A stretch of DNA of 64,000 nt from Rhodanobacter humi. Its GTDB lineage: Bacteria > Pseudomonadota > Gammaproteobacteria > Xanthomonadales > Rhodanobacteraceae. The translations under genes and the position numbers were made by a program. The stretch's first letter is position 1. Each line of letters starts with the position of its first letter. Shown in pieces: positions 24,527 to 33,973 of this stretch. A model generated the notes under the pieces. The model did not search any database, was not told the DNA's origin, and saw only the letters and a program-made list of their open reading frames with translations. Where the stretch lies: contig NZ_JBGBPY010000001.1 of the NCBI RefSeq assembly GCF_041107455.1, positions 3,162,001 to 3,226,000 on the forward strand, read 5' to 3'.

Positions 24527-26101
24527 TCAGCCGTTGCCGCCGCCGGAACCGACGCCGTTGCCGGCGGTGCCCGCGGGCGAGGCGGGCGCGCTGTCGATCG
24601 GCGCGTCGAAGAGTTCGGTGACCGACTTGACGCTGTCGATGCGCAGGCGGCCGAACAGATCGGTGACGCCGTAGAAGTGCCAGGGGTCGCCATCGCCGCT
24701 GTCCAGTGCGAGGTGGGTGCTGTCGAAGTGCCGCAGCGCGGCGTCGTAGCTTTGCCAGCGCTGGCCCGTCCATGCCTGCACCCAGGCGTGCGGCACGAAC
24801 ACGCGCGCGGCGTTGCCGTAGCGGTCGGTGTAGACCATGCCGGTGACCACGCGCGCGGGCACGCCTGCGGCGCGCGCCATCGCCGCCAGCAGCACGGCGA
24901 ATTCGGTGCAATCGCCCTGGCGGTGGTTCGCCACTTCCAGCGCTGAGGCGTAACCCACGTCCAGTCCGTGCTGGGTGATGTAGCCGCTGACGAAGTTGCG
25001 CAGCCGGCGCATCTTCAGCACGGGCGTGCCGGCGTTGCCGATCGCTTTGGCGGTCAGCTCGCGGATGATCGGGGCATCGGATTGCAGCCAGGCGTTGGCC
25101 GCGAGGTCGCCCGGTTGCGGCGGCGGCTGCCCGTGCACGTGGGGGCCGCCGGTGTCGATCTGCCAGTCGCCATGGCCGAGTGGGATGACGCGCTGCTCGT
25201 CGGTGTCGATGAACGGCTGCGTCGCGTCGCCGTCCACGTGTACCCGGTAGCGCAGCGAGGTGGTGCGCAGGTTCGGCGTCAGCGCGCGCGGCGAGTCCAC
25301 CATCGCGGCGCGGAACATGTCCACGCCCTGTGCCGGCGCCTGCGCGCAGGCGCGGTCGCAAGCCAGCATTTCCATGCGGCTGCCCAGCATGCCGAGCAGC
25401 CCCTTGCGCACCCGGCCCTGCGCATCCAGCCACAGGTCCAGCACCTGCTCGCCGCGCGCCTGGTGCAGGATCTGGCGCTGGTGGCTCAGGCGTTCCGCGC
25501 CGCCCGGCAGCTGCACCGTCTCCTCGCCGAGCACCTCGGTGTCGACGTCCAGCACCTGCCGGCTGGCCGGGTCGAACATGGTCAGCCGGTAGTGCCGGCC
25601 GGGCTGCCGGCCGGCGTCCAGCATGGCGAGGCGCTGACCCTCGGCGAGCAGGGCGCCGGCGGCCCAGTCCATGGTTTCCTGCCGCGTGGCGCCGCCCACG
25701 GTGATGTCGACGCGGAAGCGGCCGTCGGGCAGGCGCGTGCCTTCGACCACGCTGTCCATCGCCGACATCGTGGTACGCGCGCCGAAGCCCAGCGGCCGAC
25801 CGTCCGGCGTTTCCACGCTGCGGCTGGTGTTGCCCAGCGGGATGCTCTTGCCGTTGCGGGTCAGCAGGATGGACAGCGTCTGGGTGGTCGTCACCGTCTG
25901 CCCTTCGCGCTGGCGCTCGACGTGCAGGCTGCCGATCTTGCGGCCGCCGAGCAGCACGCTCATCCAGGTGTCTTCGCTGGTTGGCGGGTTGGTTGTCGGG
26001 CTGCTTGCCGCGCTGGCGGCGGGAGCCTGCGCGCGAGTCGTCGCGACGAACGTGCAGGCCAGGCACAGCGCCAGCCGGAACAAGGCGTTCGGACGACCCA
26101 T
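24527..26101 (-). CDS. Exported transglutaminase-like domain protein
   Basis: 524 residues with a signal peptide. The C-terminal transglutaminase core has the Cys in [20 protein letters not shown], the His in [10 protein letters not shown] and the Asp in [10 protein letters not shown]. The N-terminal 300 residues form a beta-rich region that often accompanies bacterial TGc proteins. Probably periplasmic; may act as a protease or acyl-transfer enzyme rather than a crosslinker. It ends in a Gly-rich tail. Divergent from purT. Confidence 0.83.
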   Translation of the reverse strand: MGRPNALFRLALCLACTFVATTRAQAPAASAASSPTTNPPTSEDTWMSVLLGGRKIGSLHVERQREGQTVTTTQTLSILLTRNGKSIPLGNTSRSVETPDGRPLGFGARTTMSAMDSVVEGTRLPDGRFRVDITVGGATRQETMDWAAGALLAEGQRLAMLDAGRQPGRHYRLTMFDPASRQVLDVDTEVLGEETVQLPGGAERLSHQRQILHQARGEQVLDLWLDAQGRVRKGLLGMLGSRMEMLACDRACAQAPAQGVDMFRAAMVDSPRALTPNLRTTSLRYRVHVDGDATQPFIDTDEQRVIPLGHGDWQIDTGGPHVHGQPPPQPGDLAANAWLQSDAPIIRELTAKAIGNAGTPVLKMRRLRNFVSGYITQHGLDVGYASALEVANHRQGDCTEFAVLLAAMARAAGVPARVVTGMVYTDRYGNAARVFVPHAWVQAWTGQRWQSYDAALRHFDSTHLALDSGDGDPWHFYGVTDLFGRLRIDSVKSVTELFDAPIDSAPASPAGTAGNGVGSGGGNG

Positions 26102-26188
26102 GGGATGGCTCCGCGGGGACGGGTGCGGCCAGTGGAAGCCGCGGCGCGGGCGCGGTCAATGCGCGGCGCAGCAAAATCTTGCGCCGAC

Positions 26189-26216
26189 GCGACAGCCACG
26201 GCGCTACGCCTACAAT
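26189..26216 (+). promoter_or_regulatory. purT promoter
   Basis: -35 GCGACA (26189-26194), 16-bp spacer, -10 TACAAT (26211-26216), with the predicted start near 26223 and a short leader with CGGAG before the purT ATG. Confidence 0.55.
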
Positions 26217-26245
26217 GCGCTCCCGCCCAACGACGGAGCACGTCC

Positions 26246-27427
26246 ATGAAACCCTTCGGCACGCCCCATTCCGACCATGCCGTGCGCGTGCTGCTGCTGG
26301 GTTCCGGCGAGCTGGGCAAGGAGCTGACGATCGAGCTGCAGCGCTACGCGGTGGAGGTGATCGCGGTGGACCGCTACGCCGACGCGCCGGCGATGCAGGT
26401 GGCGCACCGCAGCCACGTGATCGACATGCTCGACGGCGCCGCGCTGCGCCGCGTGATCGAGGCCGAGCATCCCGATCTGGTGGTGCCGGAGATCGAGGCG
26501 ATCCACACGCCCACCCTGGTGGAAATGGAGCGCGGAGGCCTGCACGTGATCCCCACCGCGCGCGCCGCATGGCTGACGATGGATCGCGAGGGCATCCGCC
26601 GGCTGGCCGCGCAGGAACTGGAGCTGCCCACCTCGGCCTACCGCTTCTGCGACAACGAGGCTGATTACCGCCGCGCCGTGGCCGACATCGGCTACCCGTT
26701 CGTGATCAAGCCGGTGATGAGCTCCTCGGGCAAGGGCCAGAGCATCGTGCGCAACGAGTCCGAACTGCAGCCTGCGTGGGACTACGCGCAGTCCGGCGGC
26801 CGCGCGGGGCAGGGCCGGGTGATCGTGGAAGGCTTCGTCGACTTCGACTACGAGATCACCCTGCTCACCGTGCGCCACCAGGGCGGTACCAGCTTCTGTG
26901 CGCCGATCGGCCATCGCCAGGAGGACGGCGACTACCGCGAGTCGTGGCAGCCGCAACCGATGAGCGGCAAGGCGCTGGCCGAGGCGCAGCGCCAGGCCGC
27001 GGCGGTGTCGAACGCGCTGGGCGGCTGGGGCGTGTTCGGCATGGAGTTCTTCGTCAAGGGCGACAACGTGATCTTCTCCGAGGTCAGCCCGCGCCCGCAC
27101 GACACCGGCCTGGTCACGCAGATCTCGCAGGACCTGTCGGAGTTCGCGCTGCATGCGCGGGCGATCCTCGGCCTGCCGATTCCCGTGATCCGCCAGCTCG
27201 GCCCCTCGGCCTCGTGCGCGGTGCTGGTGGAAGGCGAGGGCCGCGCGCCGCGCTACCACGGCGTGGCGACCGCGCTGGCCGAGCCGGACACCCAGCTGCG
27301 CCTGTTCGGCAAGCCCGAGGTGAAGGGCCGCCGGCGCATGGCGGTGACGCTGGCGCGCGACGCCGACATCGAGGCGGCGCGTGCGAAGGCCGTGCGTGCG
27401 GCGGCGCAGCTGCGCGTGGAGCTGTAA
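26246..27427 (+). CDS. purT: Formate-dependent phosphoribosylglycinamide formyltransferase
   Basis: 393 residues, the family length. PurT uses ATP and formate to make formyl-GAR in purine synthesis. Visible are the PreATP-grasp start [18 protein letters not shown], the ATP-grasp lysine in [33 protein letters not shown] and [13 protein letters not shown]. The start has CGGAG seven bases upstream. Monocistronic; a long hairpin follows the stop. Confidence 0.97.
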   Translation: MKPFGTPHSDHAVRVLLLGSGELGKELTIELQRYAVEVIAVDRYADAPAMQVAHRSHVIDMLDGAALRRVIEAEHPDLVVPEIEAIHTPTLVEMERGGLHVIPTARAAWLTMDREGIRRLAAQELELPTSAYRFCDNEADYRRAVADIGYPFVIKPVMSSSGKGQSIVRNESELQPAWDYAQSGGRAGQGRVIVEGFVDFDYEITLLTVRHQGGTSFCAPIGHRQEDGDYRESWQPQPMSGKALAEAQRQAAAVSNALGGWGVFGMEFFVKGDNVIFSEVSPRPHDTGLVTQISQDLSEFALHARAILGLPIPVIRQLGPSASCAVLVEGEGRAPRYHGVATALAEPDTQLRLFGKPEVKGRRRMAVTLARDADIEAARAKAVRAAAQLRVEL

Positions 27428-27433
27428 CGATCT

Positions 27434-27458
27434 TTCCCTCTCCCGCCAGGGAGAGGAA
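27434..27458. repeat. Hairpin after purT
   Basis: TTCCCTCTCCC and GGGAGAGGAA form a 10-bp stem around GCCA seven bases after the purT stop. There is no T-run, so it may protect or attenuate rather than terminate. Confidence 0.45.
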
Positions 27459-27584
27459 GAACCGCGCGTTTCGACTTCCTCGCGCACCAGGGAGCAGCCA
27501 TGCATGGCTGCTCCTCGCGTTCGTCCACCACGCGAGCTACGCTCGACGCGATCAGCATTTCCACGCAACACACGGGAGTCGCAC

Positions 27585-29096
27585 ATGGAATCGACGGGTT
27601 TCGCGCACTGGCTGGTGGTGCTGGTGGAAACGTTCGCGGCGCTGTTCGTGTTGCTGCTGGTGGTGGCCGTGGTGGTGATCGCGGCGGTGTGGGTAGTGGA
27701 CCGCAACCAGACCGCCAACGCGGTGCTGCGCAACTTCCCGGTGATCGGCCACTTCCGCTACGGCTTCCTGCGCCTGGGCGAGTTCTTCCGCCAGTACCTG
27801 TTCTCCAGCGACCGCGAGGAGCTGCCGTTCAACCGCGCCCAGCGCGTGTGGGTGTACCGCGCGGCGAAGAACGCGGAGAACACCAACGCGTTCGGCTCCA
27901 CCCGCGACCTGCGCGGCGAGGGCGTGCCGTTCTTCGTCAATGCGGCGTTCCCGTCGCTGGGCGACCACCACGTGGAACCGAAGCCGGTGCGCATCGGCCC
28001 GTATGCGCGCGAGCCCTACGACCACGCCGCGTTCTTCAACATCTCGGCGATGAGCTTCGGCGCGCTCGGTGCGCCGGCGGTGCGCGCGCTGTCGCACGGC
28101 GCGGCCAAGGCCGGCATCTGGATGGACACCGGCGAGGGCGGCCTCGCGCCGTACCACCTCGAAGGCGGCTGCGACATCATCTTCGAGATCGGCACCGCGA
28201 AGTACGGCGTGCGCACGAGCGACGGCCAGCTCGATGACGGCAAGCTCGCGGCGATCTGCGCGCACCCGCAGGTGAAGATGGTCAGCATCAAGCTCGGCCA
28301 GGGCGCGAAGCCCGGCATGGGCGGCTTGCTGCCGGCGGCCAAGGTGACGCCGGAGATCGCCGAGATTCGCGGCATCCCGGTGGGGCAGGATTCGCAGAGC
28401 CCGAACCGACATCTCGACATCGCGAACGTGGCGCAACTGATGGACGCCATCCGCCACATCCGCGAACTCACCGGCAAGCCCACCGGCTTCAAGGCGGTGT
28501 TCGGCGACATGCGCATGATCGAGGAGCTGTGCGACGAGGTGCACAAGCGCGGCATCGAGAGCGCGCCGGACTTCATCATCGTGGACGGCTCCGAAGGCGG
28601 CACCGGCGCCGCGCCGCAGACCCTGATGGAAGGCGTGGGCCTGCCGCTGCACGAGGCGCTGCCCGCGCTGCTCGACACGCTGATCGTCAAGGGCTTGCGC
28701 GAGCGCATCAAGGTGATCTGCTCGGGCAAGCGCATCACCGCCTACGACGTAGCCTGGGCGCTCTCGGTGGGCGCGGACTTCGTCAACTCTGCGCGCGGCT
28801 TCATGCTGGCGCTGGGCTGCATCCAGTCGCTGCAGTGCAACCGCAACACCTGCCCCACCGGCATCACCACGCAGGACCCGAAACTGCAGCGCGGCCTGGT
28901 GGTGACCGACAAGAGCGAGAAGGTGGCGAACTACGCGCGCAACGTGATGCACGAGGTGGGCATCATCGCCCACAGTTGCGGCGTCGACGACCCGCGCCAG
29001 CTCGACCGCACGCACTGCCGCGTGGTCGGCGACGACGGCATCTCGGTGCCGCTGGTGAAGCTGTTTCCGTATCCGGTGGTGCCGCAATCGGATTGA
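27585..29096 (+). CDS. FMN-binding glutamate synthase (GltB2-type) family protein
   Basis: 503 residues. An N-terminal transmembrane helix (about 8-38) anchors a GltS alpha-subunit-like barrel. Features include FNISAMSFGALGAPAVRALS (FMN pocket), DTGEGGLAPYH, KLGQGAKPGMGGLLP and the iron-sulfur cluster region CNRNTCPTGITTQDP. The glutaminase and C-terminal domains of true glutamate synthase are absent. Function of these membrane-anchored GltB-like proteins is unsettled. The ATG at 27585 has GGGAG upstream. Confidence 0.87.
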   Translation: MESTGFAHWLVVLVETFAALFVLLLVVAVVVIAAVWVVDRNQTANAVLRNFPVIGHFRYGFLRLGEFFRQYLFSSDREELPFNRAQRVWVYRAAKNAENTNAFGSTRDLRGEGVPFFVNAAFPSLGDHHVEPKPVRIGPYAREPYDHAAFFNISAMSFGALGAPAVRALSHGAAKAGIWMDTGEGGLAPYHLEGGCDIIFEIGTAKYGVRTSDGQLDDGKLAAICAHPQVKMVSIKLGQGAKPGMGGLLPAAKVTPEIAEIRGIPVGQDSQSPNRHLDIANVAQLMDAIRHIRELTGKPTGFKAVFGDMRMIEELCDEVHKRGIESAPDFIIVDGSEGGTGAAPQTLMEGVGLPLHEALPALLDTLIVKGLRERIKVICSGKRITAYDVAWALSVGADFVNSARGFMLALGCIQSLQCNRNTCPTGITTQDPKLQRGLVVTDKSEKVANYARNVMHEVGIIAHSCGVDDPRQLDRTHCRVVGDDGISVPLVKLFPYPVVPQSD

Positions 29097-29110
29097 AATG
29101 AGGGAAGGTC

Positions 29111-29488
29111 ATGATGCTTATGCTGGCCTTGGCGCTTGCAACTCAAGCTGCGCCTTACGACTGTGGCGCTGCGAAGTACATGCAGAAGCTGCGCGACACG
29201 GAAGCATTGATAGTGCAGCGAGTTGCCTTGAAGGATGATCTGGTGGGTGAAATGCCGACCAAATCAGGTCGCCCCGCGTGCGTCAGATTCGCATTCAGTA
29301 TCGACGCTGACGGACATGCCAAGAACATCACGGAAGAAGAATCGTCTCGCGATTACCTGATGATCGTGGCAGCTCGGCGAGCGCTTGAAGCATACCGATT
29401 CAAGCCGGCTGCGCGCGGCGGCTGGCATATGCTGGTTTTTCGCGCCGTCGTGGATAAGGCGCCGCCTTTTCCCGATGCCGGTCACTGA
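29111..29488 (+). CDS. Small exported protein with TonB C-terminal-like fold
   Basis: 125 residues. A short hydrophobic N-terminus (MMLMLALALATQAA) acts as signal. The middle, ACVRFAFSIDADGHAKNITE, and ARRALEAYRFKPA follow the strand-helix-strand pattern of TonB C-terminal domains, without a TonB proline-rich region. Codon use is visibly more A/T-rich than in the flanking genes, so it may be a recent arrival. It follows the GltB-like gene by 14 bp. Confidence 0.55.
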   Translation: MMLMLALALATQAAPYDCGAAKYMQKLRDTEALIVQRVALKDDLVGEMPTKSGRPACVRFAFSIDADGHAKNITEEESSRDYLMIVAARRALEAYRFKPAARGGWHMLVFRAVVDKAPPFPDAGH

Positions 29489-29588
29489 GTGGAACGCAGC
29501 ATCGGAGACAGATGCAATGCACGTTGTCGGCGTGGCAGCAGTGTGAGCCGCTCTTTTTCGAGTGGGCTCGGGGGAGAGACCCGCAGGC

Positions 29589-30293
29589 TCAGGGCATCGC
29601 CTGCCAGCCCTCGGCCGTGCGCAGCTGCAACGGCCGGAAGCGTCGCTTGTAGTCCATCTTCGGATGGCCTTCGATCCAGAAGCCCAGGTACACCCAGGGC
29701 AGGTTGCGGTGGCGGGCCAGTTCCACCTGCTTGAGGATGGCGAAGGTGCCGAGGCCGCGGGCTTCCTCGTCGGGATCGTAGAAGGTGTAGACCGCCGACA
29801 GGCCGCTGCGGCAGACGTCGGTGACCGCCACGCCGAGCAGGCGCTCGCGCAGGCGGAATTCCAGGAACACGGTGGGGCTCCACGGCGCGGTGAGGAAGCG
29901 ACGGAAGTCGCTGGCGTCGGCCTCGTCCATGCCGCCGCCGGGGTGGCGCCTGCGCAGGTAGTTCTCGTACAGCGCATGGCGCTCGGCGTTGTAGCCGGCC
30001 TGGCATTCGGTCACCGCCAGGTCGGCGTTGCGCTTCAGGCAGCGTCGCTGCGAACGGTCGGCCTCGAAGTGCAGCGCGTCGATGCGGCAGGGCGTGCAGG
30101 CGCGGCATTCCGGGCAGTGCGGGAAGTACAGGTGCCCGCCGGCGCGGCGGAAGCCGCGTTCCAGCGCCGGGCCGTACAGCCGGTCCAGCTGCGGCGCGGC
30201 CGGATCGATCACCAGGTTCTGCGCCGTGCGCTCGGCGTAGTAGCCGCAGGCGTGCGGCAGGGTCTGGAACAGGCGGACGTGTTCGGAGCGCAT
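29589..30293 (-). CDS. bpt: Aspartate/glutamate leucyltransferase (Bpt)
   Basis: 234 residues from ATG 30293 (MRSEHVRLFQTLPHACGYY). The ATE N-terminal cysteine set (PHCPECRACTPCRIDA) and the C-terminal FYDPDEEARGLGTFAILKQV plus YLGFWIEGHPKMDYK are diagnostic. Bpt transfers leucine from Leu-tRNA to N-terminal Asp/Glu, marking proteins for ClpS/ClpAP degradation in the N-end rule. Convergent with the TonB-like gene. Confidence 0.94.
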   Translation of the reverse strand: MRSEHVRLFQTLPHACGYYAERTAQNLVIDPAAPQLDRLYGPALERGFRRAGGHLYFPHCPECRACTPCRIDALHFEADRSQRRCLKRNADLAVTECQAGYNAERHALYENYLRRRHPGGGMDEADASDFRRFLTAPWSPTVFLEFRLRERLLGVAVTDVCRSGLSAVYTFYDPDEEARGLGTFAILKQVELARHRNLPWVYLGFWIEGHPKMDYKRRFRPLQLRTAEGWQAMP

Positions 30294-30356
30294 GCCCGAT
30301 TCTAGGCCGGAAGACACGGCGCGCGCACGCCGCGTGGCGCAAACCCTTGCGAACGC

Positions 30357-30749
30357 TCAGATCACGTGCAGATAGCGCAGCGTCATCATCGCGACGATGC
30401 CCAGGATGGCCAGCAGCACGATGCGGCGCACCCGCGCCACCGCGTGCCGGCGCCGGGCCTGGGGCGTGGGGCTGCGCGCCTCGGCCAGCTCCTGGCCGTG
30501 ACGGATCACCGGTTCGATGCCCAGCTCGCGCAGCAGCGCGCGGGCGCGGGTGTAGTCGTCGGCGCGGGCGATCCACACCTGCTCCCAGTGGCTGCGGTCG
30601 GTATCCGGCTCCTGGTAGCTGAAGCGGCGGTGGCCGGGTTTCCGCCAGCTGGAGCGGTTCTCCACCGTGGCCTCGATGCCGTGTTCGGCCATCAGGGCGA
30701 CCACGCGGTCGATGTTTTCGGGGCGGGGCGAGGTGTAGATCTGGCGCAT
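30357..30749 (-). CDS. DUF2007-like 'pathogenicity-like' protein
   Basis: 130 residues. The N-terminal two thirds (MRQIYTSPRPENIDRVVALM, HGIEATVENR, ARADDYTRARALLRELG) match the DUF2007 signal-transducing fold. A single transmembrane helix (VLLAILGIVAMMTLRYL) ends the protein, so the domain faces the cytoplasm. Xanthomonad homologues carry the name 'pathogenicity-like protein' without known mechanism. It lies 16 bp after tesB and probably shares its transcript. Confidence 0.72.
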   Translation of the reverse strand: MRQIYTSPRPENIDRVVALMAEHGIEATVENRSSWRKPGHRRFSYQEPDTDRSHWEQVWIARADDYTRARALLRELGIEPVIRHGQELAEARSPTPQARRRHAVARVRRIVLLAILGIVAMMTLRYLHVI

Positions 30750-30765
30750 GGCTGCTCCTTGGCTC

Positions 30766-31632
30766 CTATTCGCCGCGCAGGCGGATCAGGCCTTCCTGCG
30801 CGGTGGAGGCGACCAGCCGGCCGTCGCGGCTGAAAATCTGCCCGCGCGCCAGGCCGCGGCCGCCCTGGGCGGTGGGGCTGTCGAAGGAGTACAGCAGCCA
30901 CTCGTCCACCCGGAACGGGCGGTGGAACCACAGCGCGTGGTCGAGGCTGGCCATCTGCACGTTGCGGGTCATGTAGGAAATTCCATGCGGCAGCGTGGCG
31001 GTGCCGATCAGGTGGAAATCCGAGGCATAGGCGAGCAGGGCGCGATGCAGGATCGCCGAGTCCGCGACCGGCGCGGTGAGCCGGAACCAGATGTGCTGGA
31101 TCGGCGGCCGCTTCACCGGGTGCATCTCGTCGCGCGGCCACACCAGGCGGAACTCGAACGGGCCGTCGATGCCCAACCAGCGCTGCAGCTTCACCGGCAG
31201 CCTGGCCAGCTCCTCCGGCGGCAGCGGGCGCATCGGTTCCACGTCTTCCGGCGCGGGCACCTCCGGCATCGCGGTCTGGTGCTCGAAGCCCTTTTCCGGG
31301 ACCTGGAACGAAATCGAGCCGTTCAGGATGGGTTGGCCGTGCTGGATCGCCAGCACCCGCCGCGACGAGAACGAGCCGCCGTCGCGGGCGCGCTCCACGC
31401 TGTAGACGATAGGCGCGTCGATGTCGCCCGCGCGCAGGAAATAGGCGTGCAGCGAATGCGCCTCGCGCGACGGGTCGACGGTCCGCTGCGCCGCCGACAG
31501 CGCCTGCCCCAGCACCTGGCCGCCGAACACGAAGCGCGTACCGATGTCGCGGCTCTGGCCGCGGAACAGGTTGTCCTCCAGCCGTTCGAGCTGCAGCAGC
31601 TCGACCAGTTCGTTGACGTGTGCTTCGCGCAT
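30766..31632 (-). CDS. tesB: Acyl-CoA thioesterase II
   Basis: 288 residues with two hot-dog domains. TRFVFGGQVLGQALSAAQRT and LHAYFLRAGDIDAPI are the classical TesB N-terminal motifs; LHRALLAYASDFHLIGTA carries the catalytic Asp, and SLDHALWFHRPFRVDEWLLY follows. It hydrolyses acyl-CoAs of broad chain length in the cytoplasm. Length equals E. coli TesB. Confidence 0.95.
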   Translation of the reverse strand: MREAHVNELVELLQLERLEDNLFRGQSRDIGTRFVFGGQVLGQALSAAQRTVDPSREAHSLHAYFLRAGDIDAPIVYSVERARDGGSFSSRRVLAIQHGQPILNGSISFQVPEKGFEHQTAMPEVPAPEDVEPMRPLPPEELARLPVKLQRWLGIDGPFEFRLVWPRDEMHPVKRPPIQHIWFRLTAPVADSAILHRALLAYASDFHLIGTATLPHGISYMTRNVQMASLDHALWFHRPFRVDEWLLYSFDSPTAQGGRGLARGQIFSRDGRLVASTAQEGLIRLRGE

Positions 31633-31687
31633 GGCGGGTCCTTGGCGGGGGATTCGCCAGTATACCGGGGCGCCCGCCGGGGCCGCG

Positions 31688-32739
31688 TCAGGAGCCGGAC
31701 GCGGCCGCCTCCGCCACAGTCACTGCCTCCAGCGCCACCGCGACGCCGGCAGGCGCCAACGCAGCCAGGAAATCGCGCGCGTCGAACGCCTGCCCGGCGG
31801 CCAGTGCCCCGCAGCCGCGGACCCGGCCGTCGAGGATGCGCTGCAGCGCCTCGGCCAGCAGCGGCGCGGTGACGGCATAGATGTCGCGCCCGCTGGCCGT
31901 GGCGCGGCCGTGGTGTGCGCCACGGCGCACGCGCACGTCGACCATGAAGCGCTGCGCGGAGCGTCCGCTGTCGTCGGTGGCGACCGGCGCCGGCGTGGCC
32001 GGATCGTGCAGGTCACGCAACGGGGCCAGGTTCATCCATGCGTGCAGGTTGCGGCAGGCGATGTGGTGCGGCACCAGCACCGCCTCGGACAGCGTGAGCA
32101 GCACGGTTTCCTGCCGTCCGAACGGCACCGGGAAGTCCGTGGTGCGTACTGGCGCCGGGTCGGGCAGGTGGAGCGTGCGTCCGTGCTCGATGTAGCTGCG
32201 CGGATGCCGGTTGCGCTCGCCGGTGATGCGAGTGCCGCGCGTGGGGTGCCAGCCGTCGAGCGCGACGGCGATGTCCACCGCATCCGCGTCGCTGGCGCCA
32301 TCGAGCGCGGCGCTGGCCAGCAGGTCGGCAAGGCCGCCGTAGAAGGCCATTGCGGGCAGCACCGTCAGGCCCGCGGCCCGCGCCTCGGCGTCGCGCGCGA
32401 GGGTGTCGGCCACCGCGCGCTGCTCGGCCGCCACGTCGAGGTAGTGGATGCGCGCGCGCAGCGCTGCGTCGAGCACGGGTGCCGAGGTGTCCATGAAGGT
32501 CCGGCGCAGAGCAGCACGGCGGCGGTGCCGGCGAAGGCGGCGTCCAGCGCGGCGGGATCGTCGACGTCGGCGACGCGGGTTTCGACGCCGGTGGCCGCGG
32601 CCAGCGCCGCCAGCTTCGCCGCGTCTCGCCCGCAGGCCACCGGCACGAAGCCGCGGCGGCGCAGTTCGGCTAGCACGAAGCGGCCGGTGTGGCCGTAGGC
32701 GCCGTATACCGCGATGCGATCGGGGCGGGCGGCGTTCAT
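31688..32739 (-). pseudogene. Saccharopine-dehydrogenase-like oxidoreductase, frameshifted
   Basis: The first part (ATG 32739; DRIAVYGAYGHTGRFVLAEL, AVLLCAGP) is an NAD(P)-binding Rossmann start. The remainder (MDTSAPVLDAALRARIHYLD to the stop at 31688) continues in another frame. Joining them by one extra C in the GGACC-TTC run (plus-strand 32497-32502) restores the expected family wording AGPFMDTSAP and gives 350 residues. The locus length of 1,052 nt is not divisible by three. Either a real inactivating deletion or a sequencing error. The start overlaps the hydrolase stop by ATGA. Confidence 0.75.
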
Positions 32740-33758
32740 GCGTGTTCCCTCCAGAGTTCGAGTGCTTCTTCGGCGATCACGTCCGGGCGTTCCTCGGGCC
32801 AGAACAGCTTGCTGTCGGGCAGCCGGCGCACGCCCTGCGAGTGGCCGAAGGCACGGTCGAGGAAGCCGGCGTCGCCGGGGGAAAAGATTGTGTCGGCGTC
32901 GCCCCAGACGATGCGCACCGGCATGCGGGTGCGCGCCAACGCGGGACCAATGCCGGCCAGCGCGTTGTGCTCCAGCGCGATGGCGTAGGCGTGCGCCAGA
33001 TCGCGGCTGTGTTGCGACGCCAGCAACGGCGCGAAATACGTGTCGATGGCCTCGTCGCTGGGATGCGCGGGATCGGCATAGCACATGCCGCCGATGCCGG
33101 CGGCCGAGCGCGCCAGGGCGTGGTCGCGATACCAGTGGCCCAGCCAGTCGTCGACGAAGCGCCCCTGTTTGGCCAGCTCGATCACCGGCAGCATGGCCGG
33201 CGGCGGGCAATCCTGTTCGGTGTCGCAGTTGGTCAGCAGCAGGCTGCGCACGCGCTCCGGGTGCTGGGCAACCAGCAGTTGCGCCACCGCGCCGCCGCTG
33301 TCGCTGGCGACCACGTCGGCGCTCTCGATGCCCAGCGCGTCGAGCAGGGCGACCAGCATCGCCACCTGCGCGGCGGGCGCACACGACCGCCCCTCGGCCA
33401 CCCGGGTGTAGCCCAGGCCGAGGAAGTCGGGCGCGATGCAACGCCGGTACGGTGCCAGCCTTCCCAGCGCACCGCGCCACTGGAAGCTGTTGAGCGGGAA
33501 GCCGTGCAGGAACAGCGCCGCCGGCCCGCTGCCGCGCTCGACGTGGGCGATGTCGCCGAACGGGGTGTGTGTGTAGCGGCGTGCGGCGTGGAACGACGCG
33601 GCATCCATCGCCGGGGCGTTTGCGGCGGTGGCGCGCGGCCAGCGGGCACAGCCGGCGATGCCGGCCGCGCAGGCGGCCGTGGCCAGGGCGAGGAAGCGGC
33701 GCCGGCCTGGATCCGGCGCCGCGGGCCGTGCAGCGAACGAAAGGATTTCGCCGCTCAC
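32736..33758 (-). CDS. Tat-exported alpha/beta-fold hydrolase
   Basis: 340 residues from a GTG at 33758 that overlaps the upstream stop (GTGA). A twin-arginine signal RRRFLALATAACAAGIAGC ends in a lipobox-like Cys. The hydrolase has the oxyanion region LFLHGFPLNSFQW, the nucleophile-position motif ASDSGG and a late GDADTIFSPGD acid. The nucleophile motif resembles haloalkane dehalogenase/epoxide hydrolase layouts. Substrate unknown. It sits between a Cys-rich mini-protein and the frameshifted oxidoreductase, with an AraC regulator upstream. Confidence 0.78.
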   Translation of the reverse strand: MSGEILSFAARPAAPDPGRRRFLALATAACAAGIAGCARWPRATAANAPAMDAASFHAARRYTHTPFGDIAHVERGSGPAALFLHGFPLNSFQWRGALGRLAPYRRCIAPDFLGLGYTRVAEGRSCAPAAQVAMLVALLDALGIESADVVASDSGGAVAQLLVAQHPERVRSLLLTNCDTEQDCPPPAMLPVIELAKQGRFVDDWLGHWYRDHALARSAAGIGGMCYADPAHPSDEAIDTYFAPLLASQHSRDLAHAYAIALEHNALAGIGPALARTRMPVRIVWGDADTIFSPGDAGFLDRAFGHSQGVRRLPDSKLFWPEERPDVIAEEALELWREHA

Positions 33759-33898
33759 GACTGTGCTGCCGCCTCGCGCAGCTTCTGCGCGCATTCTTCG
33801 CAACAGACCTCGACGGTGCGGCCGCCGATGGTTACCTCGATGGCGTTGCCGTCGAGCGGGTAGTCGCAGGCGGCGCAGGTGGCTTCTTTCGCTTGCAT
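33755..33898 (-). CDS. 47-residue Cys-rich metal-binding protein
   Basis: Short gene read directly from the sequence: ATG 33898, GGAG ribosome-binding site, TGA at 33757-33755. It has paired cysteines CAAC near the N-terminus and CCEEC near the C-terminus, separated by a GGRTVEV turn, the arrangement of a small zinc-ribbon or TRASH/YHS-like metal site. It is translationally coupled to the Tat hydrolase by a GTGA overlap. Function unknown; metal delivery or sensing for the neighbour is a guess. Confidence 0.65.
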   Translation of the reverse strand: MQAKEATCAACDYPLDGNAIEVTIGGRTVEVCCEECAQKLREAAAQS

Positions 33899-33973
33899 GG
33901 TGGTGCTCCGGTGATGCCCGTGATCGGGCAGGCACAGGAGACCATGGGCCGCTGTCGGCGGCTGTCAGGATCT

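Noticed and set aside
31688-32494. The C-terminal part of the frameshifted oxidoreductase as an independent gene starting at ATG 32494
   Set aside because: It lacks a ribosome-binding site and begins in the middle of the conserved AGPFMDTSAP stretch, so it is a fragment of the upstream frame.
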